The notes beneath the pieces were generated by a model that did no database searches, was not told the DNA's origin, and saw only the letters and a list, made by a program, of their open reading frames with translations. From assembly GCA_012513245.1 (NCBI GenBank), contig JAAZCN010000094.1, positions 1-5,989 on the forward strand: 5,989 bases of DNA, written 5' to 3'. This document shows, piece by piece, positions 5,692 through 5,989 of this stretch; within the stretch, counting starts at the first letter, position 1, and every line of letters starts with the position of its first letter. Both the position numbers and the translations under genes were made by a program. The stretch is from Synergistaceae bacterium (lineage in GTDB: Bacteria > Synergistota > Synergistia > Synergistales > Synergistaceae).

Positions 5692-5987
5692 TGAACGCAG
5701 TAGCACATGATATTATTGTACGTCCGATAATTACAGAAAAAACAAGCCGGATGATGGAACTTGGACAGTACACGTTTGAAGTGCTTCCCAAAGCGAACAA
5801 GATCGATATCCGCAAGGCAGTAGAGGAAGTCTTCAAAGTAAAAGTAGTAAGGGTAAATACGATCCAGGTCCGTTCCAAACCGAAGCGGATGGGTGCCTTT
5901 TTGGGTCGTTCACGTTCCTGGAAGAAAGCGATAATTACACTTGCAAAAGGTGAAAAGATCGCATTTTTCGAGGGCGCAAGCGCCTAG
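5691..5987 (+). CDS. rplW: 50S ribosomal protein L23
   Basis: L23 lies at the exit-tunnel mouth and is the docking site for trigger factor, SRP and the translocon. The 98-aa product is full length for the family (about 95-100). Visible features: the N-terminal IIVRPIITEKTSRM (8-21), with Glu16 matching the E. coli Glu18 used in trigger-factor docking; the basic core IRKAVEEVFKVKVVRVNT (about 40-57); then the KPKRMGAFLGRSRSWKKAIITL segment, which inserts along 23S rRNA; and a short acidic/aromatic end (IAFFEGASA). The ATG at 5691 overlaps the rplD stop by one base and has a strong SD inside rplD. The TAG stop (5985-5987) is two bases from the window edge. By family gene order rplB should follow. 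The final codons form a small GC palindrome (5973-5984). Confidence 0.97.
   Translation: MNAVAHDIIVRPIITEKTSRMMELGQYTFEVLPKANKIDIRKAVEEVFKVKVVRVNTIQVRSKPKRMGAFLGRSRSWKKAIITLAKGEKIAFFEGASA
5973..5984 (+). repeat. Short GC palindrome at the end of rplW
   Basis: GGCGC (5973-5977) and GCGCC (5980-5984) surround AA. As RNA this gives four G-C pairs with a CAAG loop, ending right before the TAG stop. The window ends five bases later, so I cannot see whether it belongs to a larger structure or what follows. It may only reflect the Gly-Ala-Ser-Ala codons. Confidence 0.4.
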
Positions 5988-5989
5988 GC

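Noticed and set aside
5680..5698. Hairpin over the rplW start (GTTC/GAAC plus a G-U and a G-C pair)
   Set aside because: It is short, includes a wobble pair, and is embedded in two coding frames; likely chance.
1..5989. Accessory, defence, mobile or otherwise undescribed system
   Set aside because: Eight housekeeping genes fill the window with no gap over 46 nt, so there is no space for another gene on the + strand and no credible one on the minus strand.

Overview
This is an ordinary, intact core segment of a bacterial chromosome: the junction of the str operon (rpsL-rpsG-fusA-tuf) with the start of the S10 operon (rpsJ-rplC-rplD-rplW). All eight genes lie on the + strand, and together they cover nearly the whole window. 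The longest gap between genes is 46 nt, and I see no frameshift, insertion, mobile element, tRNA, CRISPR array or accessory gene. The proteins are clearly bacterial. Base composition is moderate, and most genes start just after a strong GGAGG-type Shine-Dalgarno (SD) site. The EF-Tu (GHIDHGKT P-loop, NISHVEYQT switch region) and the gene order suggest an anaerobic lineage such as Synergistota or a Firmicutes-like group. That placement is from memory of family sequences and is low to moderate confidence.

Layout: the window opens inside rpsL (S12, last 70 residues), followed by rpsG (S7), fusA (EF-G), tuf (EF-Tu), rpsJ (S10), rplC (L3), rplD (L4) and rplW (L23), which ends two bases before the window edge. 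The tuf-rpsJ gap is only 23 nt. This leaves no room for a separate S10 promoter or an E. coli-type long S10 leader, so the two classical operons are probably read as one here. rplD and rplW overlap by one base (TAATG).

Together the genes make parts of the translation machine. S12 and S7 are decoding-side small-subunit proteins. EF-G and EF-Tu are the elongation GTPases for translocation and aminoacyl-tRNA delivery. S10 is a head protein of the 30S subunit and a transcription antitermination partner. L3, L4 and L23 are large-subunit proteins that shape the peptidyl-transferase area, the exit tunnel and the tunnel mouth.

I did not find an undescribed biological system. What deserves a second look is the junctions: a 10-bp hairpin with the rpsJ stop codon in its loop, directly against the rplC SD; a GC hairpin that buries the SD of the TTG-started rpsJ; a palindrome before the weakly led fusA; and a near-tandem duplication around the tuf SD. 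fusA and tuf also differ sharply in codon use.
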